Positions 25,661-39,710 are shown, numbered from the stretch's first letter. The stretch: DNA of 64,000 nucleotides from Erythrocercus mccallii (GCA_013397435.1 VZRG01001528.1:1-64000), one strand, 5' to 3'. Program-made: numbers and translations. Notes: generated from the letters alone by a model not told the origin.

Positions 25661-28600
25661 AGGACCTGTACTTGAATGCAAGGACCCTTGTTATGTTATT
25701 TTAGATTAGGTGAAGGAGAGCAAGTCTGGGTTTGGGGGTTTTTTTTCTTCCTCAACATTTTTTCCCCTCTTTGTTATGCTTGTGCAGGCATTTGTTCAAA
25801 TTGAAAAGTCAACTCCGAGTCTTTGTACCTTCTAGGAAGGAATAAATAGTGTGCAATGACTTTTAAAACAGAAAATATTTTACATCTGTTGCTTTTATAG
25901 TTGGTTTTATATGTTAGCTACTGATAAGCCAGTAATAAATCAGTGTAAGCCCTGCACGCCTACACTTTTCCTTCTTTGAACACAGCTTGGATATTTTTTG
26001 CTCCCTGCTCTCCTCTGTGTGCTGAACTGCACAGGGAGTTTTCCTGTGTTGCAGAAGGATTTGGAAGTGAAGTTGCTGGCACACTTCAGATCTTAATCTT
26101 CCTTGCTGTTTGCAGATGATTTTTTGCCAGTCAGCTGGGTCAATATTAAAACCAAGCTATGCTGCCTAAAACCTATCAGTGTTTCCAATTTCTCATATCT
26201 CAAGTTCTGAAATTTGCTATAAATTGAGTTCCTTTAAAGGGAGGAAGGCCACAAGTGACAAGGCTCAGCCATCTCCAGCCTGCCTGGGGCAAGGCAGGGG
26301 CTGATGATTTGCTTTATTCCGTTTTTGTTTTCCAGTGTTTGTCTTCTCCTTTTAGGGGCTTGCATACCACTTTCTGCCAGTCACGAGTGAATATATTAAT
26401 GTGGTTTAGTTGTCCATGGGTGGTGGTGGTGTTATTACATTGATGTGTTGTTCTCAATTCTACACCCTCTAAAAAATTAGAATTTTCTTTCTGCTTCGAA
26501 CTTCCTTTATGTGATTATGCAGAAACGTTGCTGGTGATACTAGGACAGCAATGGAGATGGCAGCCTGGCAGTAACTAGCTCAGAAAGTCTGTCTTTCAAA
26601 TCCTCGGCTTTTCTGTATCCATTTGTTTCCATTTCAAAGGTGGTCTGCCTTTTAGTTGACTTTACTTTAATCAAATGGTGTGAGTACAAGGCTGTGTTGT
26701 GGATGTGTTATTTATAGCCCTACAGCATCAGGTGCAAAGTGATCTGAGCAAGAGCTTCTGGTCAGGTTAAAAGAAAAACCACCTCAGGGTGAAGGTTATA
26801 GGAATGACTTAACTTTGTGCAGACAAAGGTGTAGGTGTGTGATGTCTGGATTTTGGGCTGAGGGAAACTCATTACTGGTAGTGAAACTGTTGGAGGCTGG
26901 TTGTGTGTTGTTGGAGCACTCATCCTCTGTACTTGCTATCAATTTACCCTTGGGCACTGAATGCTGGAAAATACAAGCAGGGAGGTGAGGGCAGGGGAGT
27001 GAGCTTTACTGTATGACAGCACATCTCTGTGCCCTGGGACCTGCAAGCCTCTTGCTGGAGAGTGAAACAGAGGGCAAAAGCTAATTAGCTGATTTGAATT
27101 TTTTTCTTCATGAAAAGGTCATTTTTTATTTCACCACCAGTGCACTGGTTCTGAACAGTGGGTGCAAGAGGCAGAGCGAGCAAAAGTACAAGACCCTCCC
27201 CACTTGCTGCTCTGGGATAAGGTGGTTCCTGTTCCCTCTCCCAGCGCTGTGCTGAGACTGTGTACAAATCTCAGGTTCTGTGTGGCTTGGGCTGCTCCCA
27301 CATTTGTGATTTCAGATGCAGATATCTGGCACCTTACTCATCTGCAGAAAGTCAGGGTGTTCTGTCACCCAGCCTTTGTGAATGCCTGACATTTCCTCTC
27401 CTTTGGGCAAGAGCTGGAAAGGAAGTTGGTTTATTTAGAAAAGAGGGAGTTTTTTGTTTACTTCTGTCTATTCATAAGCTTGGTAGAAAAGATATTCCTG
27501 CTTCCTTGTGAAACATCTGGCTAAATCATAAATGTGAGGAAGTGGCTAAAGAAATGGCTTAACTGAATTGTTATTTAGTTGTTAATTGTGTAGCTCTGAT
27601 TTCTAAATTCTCTATTTCATTTGTGGCATAGCCATATGTAGCCTCATATTGCTGTTAAAATAAGCAAAGAGTGATAATAATACAAGGCCCCATTCTTAAA
27701 AACCTGAGCTTAAATTTGTGTTCTTCGTTGAGGCAGGCAGTGCTGAAGGAAGGTGCTTCCCCATGCAAAGCCCTCAGGAGCCACCTGGAGCAGACCAAGT
27801 GCTCAGTGGTTCCAGCCTGAATTCCAAATTTTCCAGTTCCTCTGGCTCTGGCCCTGTTTTTTGATGAGAAAACGGTCATTAAAACTTCCCTTTGTCTGGG
27901 AATGTCATGCAGGTGGACAGGGATGTATAAAGAGACCTGCTTACTGTCCAGTGCCAGACAGCATTGTGCAGAGAAAGCCTCAGCTTTCTCTAGGGGTCTG
28001 GAGAATTTCTGATTTTGATTAGAAACATCACTCAGCAAGACAGGGGAGTAGTTTTTGTTTTCTTTGCTTCTGTAAATGTATGCAAATGTAAGTGAACATT
28101 AATTTTTCAAATTATGTGTCCGCAGACTTTGTTTCAGCAAAAGCAGATCTTTCAGATGTAGTTATGCTTACTTCCCACATAACCCAGAATACCTTTTGGA
28201 TATAGTGCTTTAGCTGGTAACTTGGTAAAATTTGGATATAAGGTACAAGGTGGTCTTCCTAATTGGACTGTGCAACTTGTTAGACAGGTTTGTAGCCAGG
28301 AATCAGTTCCTTCTTGTTCCCATAAGTATTTGAGAAAGTAGCTTATAGGTTTGTGGTGTGAATGGTCTGGTGAAGGGCTCTTCCCTCCTTTCCTGGGGTC
28401 TGCTTTGCCCTTCAGCCATGTGCCTGGTGCTGCTCTGGAGTTGTGGAGAGTGTTTGGTGTTCTTGTTGGATGTGTGGTTGCCTGATCTGGGAAATAGCTG
28501 AGCCCCTGAGACAATCCTGTGTTGCTTATGCCAAGAGGAACATGTGCCCAGGTTTGCTGTGTGCCTGCAGGTACAGGGACCTGCCCTGGGAGGTGGTGCT

Positions 28601-31329
28601 GTCTGAGCCCTGCATGGGGGTGCTGAGGATCCACTGTCACACCAGGAAAGGCAGAATCAGCCACAAAAGCTTCTTTCCTCCCATCTCAGCATTTTTCTCA
28701 TGCATAGGGATTCTCACATAGTTCACCATGTTCCTTTATGTAGTTGAATATGGTTAGGAAGCAAACCTGTGTTTGAGCTAAAAATTGTATCTCAGCTCCT
28801 GTACTTTTCCAGTTCAGATCTTTTTTATCCCCTAGCTGGCTCTGCAAGAAGACACAAAGAAAAATTTGGAAAGGGTAACAGAATTATTTCTGTTGTGTCA
28901 AGCAATGGAATGATTTATTCAGAGATGAGTGTGGGAAGGAAATCTGATACGATGAGCCAGGGGCAATCCTTCTGTTAATTATCTCTCTCCCCTCCTATGG
29001 CCACAATATTCTTTCTGCCATTCTTTCTTACTTTCCCATGTTCTATGCATTTTTCTCTTGCTGCAAAAGGTAGTCAATATAGGAGGTTTTTTGAAGTACC
29101 TGAGACTGTTCCCTGAGCAGGGATGATCTAATACCACACACGATGCAACCCTTGCATAGGAAACAGCACATAAGATTTGTGTTGCCATTTATGTACTACA
29201 AGCAATCTAAGTATTGATGCACAAACAAAAATACAAATAATGGAGAAACTCCTTGCAGTGTGCATTTGAATTCAAAGTCAGTAGCAGAACTTACTGCAGA
29301 GAGAACTCCCTAAGATCCTCTGACCTTAAGAGTACAGCTTGACCGTACCTGGCAAGGTGAAGTTTACACCAGGCTCTGCCGAGTGGTCTCATAGACAGCA
29401 TTACCTCTACCCACAGCTCTTATCTTTGGCTTTGTACCATCACCACTTAACAGGAGCTTGCATTTGAAACAGAAAATCACATAGAGAAATAGTTAGGTAC
29501 TGCTAAGGGAAGGTTAACTGTAATTCATTTCTCCAGGTGTGGGTATAGAAATATATCTTCACAATTTTAGCTGTAGCTGTGACGTGTACATAGTCTACTG
29601 CTGTTGTAATCGAAACAAGTGAAATCTGCTTTCATGAATTGCACCTGGATTCTTTCCAAGGATCTTGGTTTCCTTTTAATGTTGCGTTATTAATTAGCTC
29701 AGCAATTTGTTCTAGTTTTATTTGGAACAACTCAGCAAGTGTTGCCATGTTTGAACTCTTCTGTAAGTGGCAGGAGTTTTCTTGAAAGAGGTCTTTCACT
29801 GCAGAAAAGTGAATATACCCATGGGAGGATGGCTTCTACTCAGGAAGATCCATCTATTCCCAGCCTACTTGCCAGCTTCCATGGAAGGAAGATGTGAAAA
29901 AACAATCTTTCTCTTTTCCAAAGTTATTGCAAAGCAATAGGAGGCTTTCCATCCATTCAGCAAAAACATTTATCTCTTACCCCAGCTTTAACAGGATATA
30001 TTAGTATTTGAAACTGATGAAGCTACATATTCATCTTGCTGTGAGAAACCCTTGAATAAACTCACATTTTTCAGGGTTGATTCTGGATAAATTTTGAATC
30101 CCAGTGGATGTTTCTGGGTGGTCTGGTTTGGTATTCAGAGAGATCCTTAGCACAGCAATTCCAATGGAAATATAAGATGCTGTAGGCATTGTAATGCCAA
30201 TTCCCTTTTTATTGTTCTTCACTGTCTAATCAGGTTTTACCAAATCAAAAAATTCTGGTACTTAACAGGAAAAAAGCTTTCACACGTGTATTTGTAAAGA
30301 TAGCAAGGAAGAAATTTAAGGAATAAATTTAAATAAAGCTTTAGCAATTATGAGGTCATTTTATGTTGTATGTGACAACAGCACATGAGGAATTTTCCAC
30401 CGTGTAGACATCTGTGTGTTGGCACCTACAGGTGCTAGCCTGCTGAGTTACCCTTGACTGGAAACAGATATGTGCTTGGAGAGGGCTGGAAAGGGAATGC
30501 TCTTTGCCTGACAAGTTTTGTGCACTGTCACTGAACCCATTGGATTACACTCTTTGCTGCAAAACTGCCCACAAACCAGCCACAAGCAAACCCCACCATA
30601 CAGAGCACTCCATGTGCCAGAGTGGTGGAAAGTGGTCTCTACAGCACAGAGATGATGCATTTAACATAAGGAATAAAAGCCTGGAACCAAATGCTTAAGA
30701 CTTGATTTTAAATGAAAAATAGAATTTTTGTTGCTTCAGGAAGCAGGTTTTTCCTAAGGTTGGATGTCATATCTTTTTCACTTTAAAAATCAATTGACCA
30801 AAAGGAAATCTTCACTGGTCTTTCTTCTTTTTTTCCCTAGATTATATTTTTTTCTTTCCTTATGGGAATGTTACTTGGAAGATAAAAGCTCATTGGGAAA
30901 TGAAAGAGGAAAAACAATATCTTTACTACTTCTAACCGTGCACCGCCTGCTTTTATATCAGGAGATGTTTTCTCACCATCTGTGCATTACCACAGCCTCA
31001 TTTTGCTTTTTGCATCCTCATGGGCTTAAAATTAGACAAGATCTGTCTAATGGGCTGTCCTGCCTGTTCTTATTCAGGCACAGTGGTTATGTGCAGTTTT
31101 TGGCATGGTTCTCTCCAGTTGGGTGGGTATCCCAATATTGTCTGCCTGCCTTTGCCTTCCCCAGACTGTGTCAGGGTTAATGCTGAACCCTGGAGACAGA
31201 GAATTATTAATGCAGAAGTCACCCCTTAGTCTGAGTGGCACCTCCTTCTCCAGTGAACGCATGTGTTGCTTAAAGCATCCAAATCATAGCAGCTCATTGG
31301 CTCTGCATCCCTGCAGTTCCCCTTTCACA

Positions 31330-31620
31330 GTGTTCATTAAATATCTATCCAGAGTGCGTGGCATAAATCTTTAAAAATGAGTTTGCCCTGCGGGCCAAAT
31401 GTGTGACAGGCTTTCACAGATAGGCTCACTAATTGCTTTTGATTAAATGGCCTGCCCTTCTGCTGGCCCTCGGTGCGCACTTCCAGCCAGCGCTGCGGAA
31501 TTCCGGGCTCTCTCCGGCGTGGTGATGCCACCTGAGCAATTCAGGTCCCCTGAGATGGGATGGGTTATTCAGGGCATCACCCTAATTTCCACTGATTGCT
31601 TCTGACACACAGGGGATCAG
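31330..31620. promoter_or_regulatory. Possible conserved non-coding block with a CpG cluster
   Basis: The block mixes AT-rich homeodomain-like words (CATTAAATATC, TTGATTAAATGG) with seven CpGs between 31471 and 31519 in an otherwise CpG-poor region. Retained CpGs next to AT-rich factor motifs are typical of constrained regulatory DNA. A minus-strand open frame over it (31337-31531) has no family resemblance. Confidence 0.25.
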
Positions 31621-31663
31621 GGGAGGAAAAGGAACTAGGGGCTTTTGCCTTTATAGTTATGTG

Positions 31664-31730
31664 GGTGTGTATAAATACACATATCCATAAATATGTGTGT
31701 GTGTCTATATATGTGCACGTGTGTATGGGG
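31664..31730 (+). repeat. TG/TA-rich imperfect microsatellite
   Basis: Alternating purine-pyrimidine sequence in imperfect GTGTGT, ATATAT and CACATA words follows immediately after the CpG-bearing block. It is Z-DNA-prone simple sequence. No function is assigned. Confidence 0.7.
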
Positions 31731-34700
31731 TTACAGTTGTATTTCTGAGAGCTTAAAAAATAGCACCCAATGTTTGCTTAGACTCTGCATGTCTAAGCCT
31801 GTGGAGGGCTTGTTGTGAAGTTGACACATGTGAAAGGAGCAAGGTGCTTTCCGGAGTCGTGCCTCTGGATGTGAGATGCTGCAGACAAGCTGTCTCCTTT
31901 TGATCTGAGGGGAGGGGGTGCAGGGCAGGCAAAGCTTTATTATGACCTAAAAAGCACTAAATACATTTCTTGGTCCTCCATTTAGCTTTCTTCCATGCTT
32001 GTCTTTTCTGTTTGATAAGCTAGGCTGCAACCAAGTCAAGTCTCCCGTGTCAAATTCTTGTTAGCAATATGCAGTTCTGCTGACAATGTGCTCAGATCCA
32101 GGGGTCAATGCATCTATTCACTCATCCAACAGCATGATGGTAATGGCAAAAAAATACCCTCTTTGGAAGAGCACCTCATGTGGGATCAGCGCTTGCAGAG
32201 AGAGGGCCTGCCTTGCTGTCTTAGTGAGCTGGGAAGCATTTAATAAACCTGAAACAAGGTGTTCGGCTGTTATTTCTTTGTTCTTGCTTCTTTGAGGACC
32301 ATCATCCATCTGGAGGTTGCAAACTGAGCTTTTGAAACAGCTGCTGTTGGAATATTGTTTGCCAGTTGGTAAATTAGGAGATGTGCGGACTTCCAGCTAT
32401 TGAATTTCTTCTCTGTTCTTATTTTAAGTCGCTACAATATTGTTAAAAATTCACTAACAAATACAGATGCAGATCCCTTTCAACTAAAGCATCAAAGAAA
32501 ATGAGCTTCTCTGATACATCTCATATCAGTTTTTGTTTCAGCTCCTCTCATACACTCCTGTCAAAACGATGTCAGTAATGATTTAGACCCTGCTAAGAGA
32601 AAAGACACCAGCTGTTGTGAACAGCAGAGGTGTTAGGTTTGTAAAGCATTGCTGTGACCAACTGTGCATTTCCTTTTGAGAAAGCCACCTTTTTGGATCG
32701 AGAGAGTCCTATATATTTCTGTGCAATCCTAGCTTTTTGCAAAAAACCCTAAATATTTATATGGGTTTGGAGAGTATGTTAAGGGGGGTAGGAAATTTTA
32801 GACTGGAGGTGGATGAGAATTTTTTCTATAGGTGGCAATTAACATATATTAAAATGTATGTCATGGTAAAGATTTTCAGTCACTTTTTAATTGCATTTAA
32901 ATTAAGTCATCTTTATACTGAAATTGGTGTATTCTGTATCTACCCATTCCTCATGGTCTTTGTCACTGCCATTTAGGTTTCCAGGGGCATTCTCCTTGTG
33001 TTGTTTCATAATGCTGTTATTCACGTACAGGAGCTCTCAGCAAAAGTCAGTGTTGGCTGGGAGCTGCAGAGATGCTGCTGCCACTTTCCTCTGGAAGCAG
33101 GGTAGATGGCAACTGCAGTACCTCAAGTGGGATTTAACATTTCTTTGGGTTTATTACTTTGTGCGTGTCAGGCAGAGTGGTGTGTTAAAGGTTTCTTATG
33201 CAGTCAGCCGTCTGTTTTGTAAGATGTTGTTTGTCTTGTGTAATGTAAAACTTGGGAAATACAGATGCCGTGAGATGAAGGGAGGAATGACACGTGCTTC
33301 TTTCTCTGCCACTGATGTTCCTTGGGAGACAGCTTGCATCCAGGGCATGGTTGCAGACATCTCTGCATCCCACACACTGGTCAGGCAGCCTCAGCTCAGG
33401 GTCTCCTGTCCCCGGAGGAGCCAAGATCAGCCTTGTCCTGCCCTGTCCTGCTGCATATACATTGTGCCTGGGAAGTCCACAGATCCTGCAGCCAAGTTAA
33501 TGAGGATTGAGTAAACACCCTGCATTGAATCCAACATGGCTTCATGCTTGTGGTCCAAACTCTCTACCTGTGGGTAGCTACAGACTGCAACTCAGAGGAG
33601 AGCTCATCCTAAAATATCCTGACTCAGTTCAGCAGTACCAGGCCTGAGATAGGGATGGTGTGTTACTACGAAGTGCCTTACAGGAGCAAGTCAGGCATGT
33701 GGAAAGTAATGAGAGGAAAGGCTGCACTTTGTGTTTTAGTTGGATTTTGCATGAGAGGTGTAGCTACATTTACTTTTTTCATGCTATGCCTCTCTGTGAG
33801 GCTCCATAGTGTATCTAAAGGGTATTTTGCCTGGCATCAGTTTTGGCACTGTCCTGGTCTTTGTATACTAAGTGATCATCTGATCTAGTTTGGATAAGAA
33901 AAAAATCTGTTCAGATTAGCTCTTTCCCTATCAAGATAGCTCCATCCAGCAGATCTAGGCTATCAATTGAGGTCAGAAATTAAGTGTGCTGCTGCACATC
34001 TGGTGAGGTGTTGTGCTGGCTGCCTGCCCTGGTGCCAGCCTCTGTCAGCTCAGCTTATGTCAGTGCTCAGGCAACTGATTTGACACATATTAAATGTGTT
34101 AATTAAATGGTGGGCTAGTATGTGTTTAAAAGAACTCTCACCAAATTGATGATGTCTAAAAAAGTACCTTTGAAGGAGCCCCTGTGTCACTTCACAGGTG
34201 TATTTTAGACTAACTTCAGTCCTGATGTGCTATTGGGGGAAAATAATACTATTACTCGGCTGTTGGAGGTTCAGTCTATTACTGTTCTCTTTCCTTGGCA
34301 GTGGATTGGATTTCTCCAGAGAGGAAATTAGATTTTTCCTTCCCTTTCACTTTGTCTCTGTCCTGTGCTTACATCAATTGGTGGTTGTCTGTGCACTGCA
34401 GTGTGTGATAACCTTTACTTCCACGAGTTACTTCATTTGCTGTTCCCTAATAAACTGTATTTACACGTGGTGCTTCTTTCCTTCTGGTGACAGCAAAGGC
34501 AATCAAGATTATGTGCTCCTTGTCTAAATTAATGCAGGAGTGAGTGCTGGCTTAGCCTGTGCCATTTCAGCCAGGACTGAATCAGAAGTGTGCTAATTGA
34601 GAGATGAGAAGTGTGTGTACCCCATGGGTAGGGCTTGAAGCTCTTAGAAGTTTGTGTCTAGTAACCAAGGGGAAATTTGTATATATAAGCAGATATGCTG

Positions 34701-37700
34701 AATTTTATTTTCCTGTCCCTGTAGCAGCCAGCTGCAAACTTGTCTGGGAGTTACTGATAGTTTTTGCTGCAATTTTATCTGGTCAGCTAGCCAAAAGCTA
34801 GCTTGGGGGTCATGTTATGCCAGGAGTATCCAGTGAGATGATTTGTTTACAGCGGAGGGCAAATCCCACAGAGAGTGTTGGAGGAAGACAAGGTCCCGGA
34901 GGTTTGAGAGAGCTTGGTGGGAATTAGGAAACACAGCAGCAGCAAGGACAGGGTCACCTCCCAGCAGTCTTCAAGATCACTGTGGCGGAGGTGGCAGAGC
35001 TCATGGTGCCAAAAGGGTGACCTCAGGGAGCTCAGAGGTGGTGGGACATGCTGGAGGTGCTGAACAGCTTGGGAAACTAAATACTCTTAGATGTTTTTTC
35101 CTTTCCTTTTGTGCTCTGATGAAAAGCAGAGTCCAAATGCAAAATTCTTTCTCAATGTCACATCCTGCACTTGACTTTTGGCTGAGCAGAGCAACTGCTG
35201 GGGCTGAGGCAAGCACAGCCTTGGTGCTGTAGGTTGTTACTGCCACTGGGAATTTCTGGTGTCCCACACTTTACACCTAAAGCTATGTTGCCGGAGAATT
35301 CTTCTCAAATTATGAGTGTTTTTCACCTGAGTCTCATTTTTTTCCTCCCTTTTGAAGCAGAGGAACATCTCAGAGGGGTGGTTAGATGGAAGGAATTAAG
35401 AGTATTGGGTGTGCAATAATATGGGGGAAACTGACAGAAACTGGGGGATTTGGTGGTTTTTTTTTTAATATAACGTGCACCTGTGAGTGTGAATCTGGAT
35501 TCAGACTGTCTCCTTGGGGATTTTTCTTCAGTGTGAATGCTGTTGGCCAGACTTCAGGTGCTTTGTCTTGGCCATTTTCTCCAAGGGATACTCCTATATA
35601 ATTACAGTCTTGGTGGCTCACAGATGGAAACTGGGCAGGGAGAGAACACTGGGAGGGCACAAAAGGCTGCTACCTTGTGGTTTCAGATGGAACTAAAACT
35701 TGGGCTGCAGAACAAGAATTTCTTTGTGTTTTGGGTCTGGAGATGGGCACGTGAACACTACAGACTTGTTCAAGCAGTGCAATGTAGCCTCTTTTTCCTG
35801 TTGATATGTTGTTTGCAAATGTCTTAACTTTTTTTTTTTTTAAATAGAAGTATTTGCCTTTCATCCTTGTGCAAATATTCTGAGAATAAATGTCAGCCTT
35901 TTAAGACAAATGAGAGGGTTCCTGAAATCTGAAACAGATTGTTACCAGTGTACAAGTGTGAGATCAAGTGAGAAAGGAGACAGGATGTGGCTCTTAGTCC
36001 CTCCATGGAAGTGGCAGCTTGCCTGGTGGGATTTGGAGGAGGTGGGCTATGCAGGGTCATGCGCTGTGGCTACATGAGCTGATGTTAACCTAGTAATACT
36101 GCAGTTCTTCCCAGTCTCCTGTCTGTATGTTCACAGACTGCTCCTTCCACAGCTGCAGGTGGAGAGGACGGGAGAAAAAAAACAGTTGGAAGGGGGAGAG
36201 GACAGCATTTCAGATGTCAGGCCGTGGCATACTTACACGATTTAATCTCACTTTCCCATCTTCTTTTCAGAAGAGGTTGCCTGAAAAACTGCTGTAAAGA
36301 ATACCAGCGCAGTTTGTCCATCCCAGTCCCAGGGAGAGAAGCTGTTAGCAAAGATATTTTGCCCTTTCTGATGTAAAGTCCTTGTATCTCTTGTCATCAG
36401 TGCCTGTTGGATTTGCATTGGTGAACCTGTTGTCTGACCTGTGGTTTTACCATGCCTGCCTCTGCTGATGCCCAGGGCAGTGGGACTGAGCCCCCAGGGC
36501 ACTGCAGAGGTTCTTCAGCAGCTCCCTCACTCACACCCCAGCAAGCCTGAGAGCTCGTGGGCATAACGTGTCTGGCCCCAGGACCCGGTTTCCACATTTC
36601 CCAGCCAGGGGTGCAGTCTGCTGTGCAAGGGGTCTCACGTGTTCGGTGCCTTGTGCCTGGGATGCCTGTGGGGCCCAGCTCTGGATCACACCCACGGTAA
36701 CACAGCTGCCCTCAGGCTGGGTTGTGCTTGCAGCAGTTTTGCCATAGGGATTGTCTGGGTCCAGCTTGTTTGTCCACTGTTGCTGAGCGCCTGTTGACTG
36801 TGAGACAGTCTGTCCCATGTGTCCTGAGCATGCCTGATTTCACTGCCAGAGTACTGCAGGACAGATTTGTGTGCAGGTTTCAACTTGCCCATAGGATCAC
36901 TTGCTTGGGACTTGGGGAAATTAGGTCTCTGAGTTGGATCTGCTGCTCTGACTGAGCTGCATAGAGTAGAAATGCTGGGCAAGGAGGCAAAATCCTTTAC
37001 CTGTGTGTCTCCTTGCCCACATGAAATTTTCCAAGTAGAGCAAATGGATGTATCTGGGATTTTTCGATCTTGACGATAATTTCCGTGATTAGTGTGTATG
37101 ACCAGGGTTTGCTCCATGCTCCACAAAGTAGTTGAGATGGAAACTTTTTCATTGATTCGGGGAGCTGGAGCTTGCTTGCTCGGTTTGCCATGAGTGGGTA
37201 AAGCTGATCTCAGTCTTGTAGTGGTTTTGTCTGAGTCTGTAGTTTTGTCATGTGAGCTGGGTGGAAATTGTTGCAGAGGCCTCGTGCCTGGGTGCATGGA
37301 GGCCCCAGTGTGAGCATCAGCTGGGTGCCTTTCCTGCTGCTAGGACAAGGCTGCTGCGGAGGGTGACTTTGCTGCAGAGGTGGGAAAAGGTTGACTGATA
37401 GATGCTTGCTAAAAACTGCAGTGTTGAATCTTTTATCATATAAAATTGAAGCCAGATATGTTGGAAAGTCAGTAGGCTGCCTTGATATGTAAAAGATTTC
37501 AACAGAGATGTGGTATTTCATATGCTGCTGGTGTTGCTTGAAAGTCACGCTCACCCAGTTACAGCAGGGTTTATTTTTTTGTCATCTCCAGCTTTTTTAG
37601 AGGAAAGGGCAGAAATTGATCATATGCATGTGATAATCCAGAGAAGAAAATAGCTGCTAAACAATCTCTGAAGCTATTTCCTTTCTATACAATGAATAAC

Positions 37701-39541
37701 TGCTGCATGTGGAGTTTCTTACTGTGCACCAATGACTTAATCATATGTACTTTTATTACTTGGTCACCTCTTCCTGACTTTATATACAAGTTGATATCTC
37801 AGTTATTTTTGTTTTTACCTGATTCCAACCTAAGCAATGCCATTAAAATGCCAAAGCCTTACGTATCTAATGCAGACTTCCTGTTTCTATAGCAACAAAA
37901 CTCGACCTTGTGCTTAATGAAGGAATATTGGAGTGTGAGTAGCTGTGACTTTAAGGTTTAGAAAAACAAACAGAAGCACTTTATATTTGGAGATTAGACA
38001 AATAAAATGGAAGTGACCTCTTTGCATAGAAAAAAATTTCCTAGGCTTGGGATACTTGATTAGTAAGAATGAAACCATATTAATGTAATAGGGAGCTCTG
38101 TGTTTTAATCTTGTTTACCAAATTAAAATGTAAAAGCCTTTTATAGCATGTGAGAGTCTTTGAGGGCTTTTTCTCCCCTTTCGTTTCCAAAGCTGCTGTG
38201 TTTGTGGTTAAGCTAATGAAAATTTGGGCTGCCTGACAACAGATACATTTTCCTTTTGTATTGGCAAAAATCCATTGGTAGTTTTTGTACTGACTGAAAA
38301 GAAAGGGAGCAAAATGTGTGGTGTTTAATCCTACATTTGATCTACAAGCTAGTTCCTGGTCAGTTAGTTTAAATCTGTTACAATGATAAATGCAAACTGT
38401 AGGTTATAGAGTGAATGAAGGAGCAGCTGTCATCTCTTCCTATTTTCTTACAGCTTTTCAGTTAAATTTTTAATAACCATTAAATTCTAATTTAAAACCA
38501 CCATAGGAAACACCCCAAATAAAAGCAACAATGCTGACAGCAACATATTACAAATATTTACAGGCCTCTTTCTGTATCAGCATTCCAATAAGTGCTACAC
38601 AACATTTGTGGCAGGTTTATTGAGCTAAAGTATCAGTCTGTGCAAGTGAATGTGGGAAAATGGGAAATATGAAATAGAGGCTTCTATTGCAATCTTACTG
38701 GTGAAAAAAATTCCACAAACCAGTCCAATTTTTGTGTTTGCTATTTCTTCTGTGACTTTTTAAGATTTTGTTGTTGGGCTGTGTTTCTGATAATTTCATC
38801 TTCTTACTGAATAAAGATAGCCAGAATTCAGAGTTTAAGGAAACATTTGATCTAGTGAACTGAGTTTTATCTACTCATTTGTCACAAGACAGCTGAGGCA
38901 ACCAAAGATGCCAGTGATGGTGGTAAATCGCCCCACAGCAAAAGGAAGGATGGAGGGGGCAAGATAAGACAGATGGGAGGCTGGCTTGTTTGAAAGTTGA
39001 TCGAGATAAGCTATTGGGAAAAGCAAACCCAGAAACAACACACTCAGCAAAATCCAGCTTGGAACTGGCTGAGTCGGGAGCATATTAAGCTGTGAGCAGG
39101 TGGTACCCCATTTGAGCTGGGAGCCTGCATCCTGCTGAGAGCTGTGCTCTTCCACCTCCCAGCAAACTGTTTGGAAAGGCAGGTGGTGTCTCTGAGAAGT
39201 GTGAAAAGGCATGACCCAAGATCTTTGGCTTTTGTTTAACTATACATTCTTTTTAAAAAATAAACACCTTATCATTTGGAAAAATGCTTCTCTAGGCAGA
39301 GACTGAAGGAAATCTGGCAATGAGGATACAGCAGTTATATGGAAGTTGCAATGTTTGCATAACAGACACCTGTTAATGAGTTTCTCTAGAGCCTAAATAT
39401 GGGAGGAAACAAAATTTGTTTGATTCTGCATAGCTTTGACCAAAGCTCCTGAAGGACATGAACTCTGTTCAGTTTTCCTAGAGATGCTCTGGGAGTGTCT
39501 TTGCTGGTGGGGGCTGATTGTCTGTGTACTCTGTGTTTCAG

Positions 39542-39710
39542 GGATAGAGCTCTGTCCTCCTGGGCACCGCTTCATGATCACCATGGTGGCGAGCTTCATC
39601 GAGATGGCAGGGCAGTTCCTCATGCCAGGGCTGGCTGCCCTCTGCAGGGACTGGCAGGTCCTCCAGGCAATCATCATCTGTCCCTTCCTGCTGATGCTGT
39701 TTTACTGGGT
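39542..39710 (+). CDS. SLC22A23: SLC22A23 coding exon: TM5-TM6 (probably exon 4)
   Basis: A 169-nt exon. The acceptor is CTGTGTTTCAG and the donor GTAAGT starts at 39711. The first two bases complete a codon begun in the previous exon (an A there would give Arg, as in the family). Fifty-five whole codons follow, and the last two bases (GT) join the T of the next exon to give Val. The peptide begins IELCPPGHRFMITMVASF. It holds two membrane segments, roughly ITMVASFIEMAGQFLMPGLA and WQVLQAIIICPFLLMLFYWV, joined by the short conserved loop LCRD. The length of 169 nt is usual for this exon in SLC22 genes, as I recall. An in-frame acidic residue (Glu, codon 39601-39603) lies inside the first segment. 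The frame stays open a little upstream of the acceptor, but the strong splice site and the match to family define the boundary. Confidence 0.95.

Larger units (their letters stand above)
1..39541 (+). other. SLC22A23: Long SLC22A23 intron (3' part), upstream of the first visible exon
   Basis: This is the stretch before the first recognised exon. It ends in a good acceptor (pyrimidine-rich, then TTTCAG at 39536-39541). I looked by eye for the two exons that should precede the TM5-TM6 exon: the one ending in the Gly-Cys-Ile-Ala-Asp-Trp motif, and the one carrying Gly-Arg-Arg-Pro and Phe-Phe-Glu-Gly-Phe-Cys. I found neither, so they probably lie left of the window and this intron exceeds 39.5 kb. 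Content is ordinary AT-rich intron with simple repeats, the CpG islet, the fold-back and the enhancer-like blocks listed separately. Open frames here (up to about 200 codons) overlap each other on both strands and match no family I know. A small or non-coding gene nested here cannot be excluded by eye. Confidence 0.75.

Noticed and set aside
32924..33514. 196-codon plus-strand open frame
   Set aside because: No recognisable family, no flanking splice sites of note, and it overlaps several other frames in both directions; consistent with chance.
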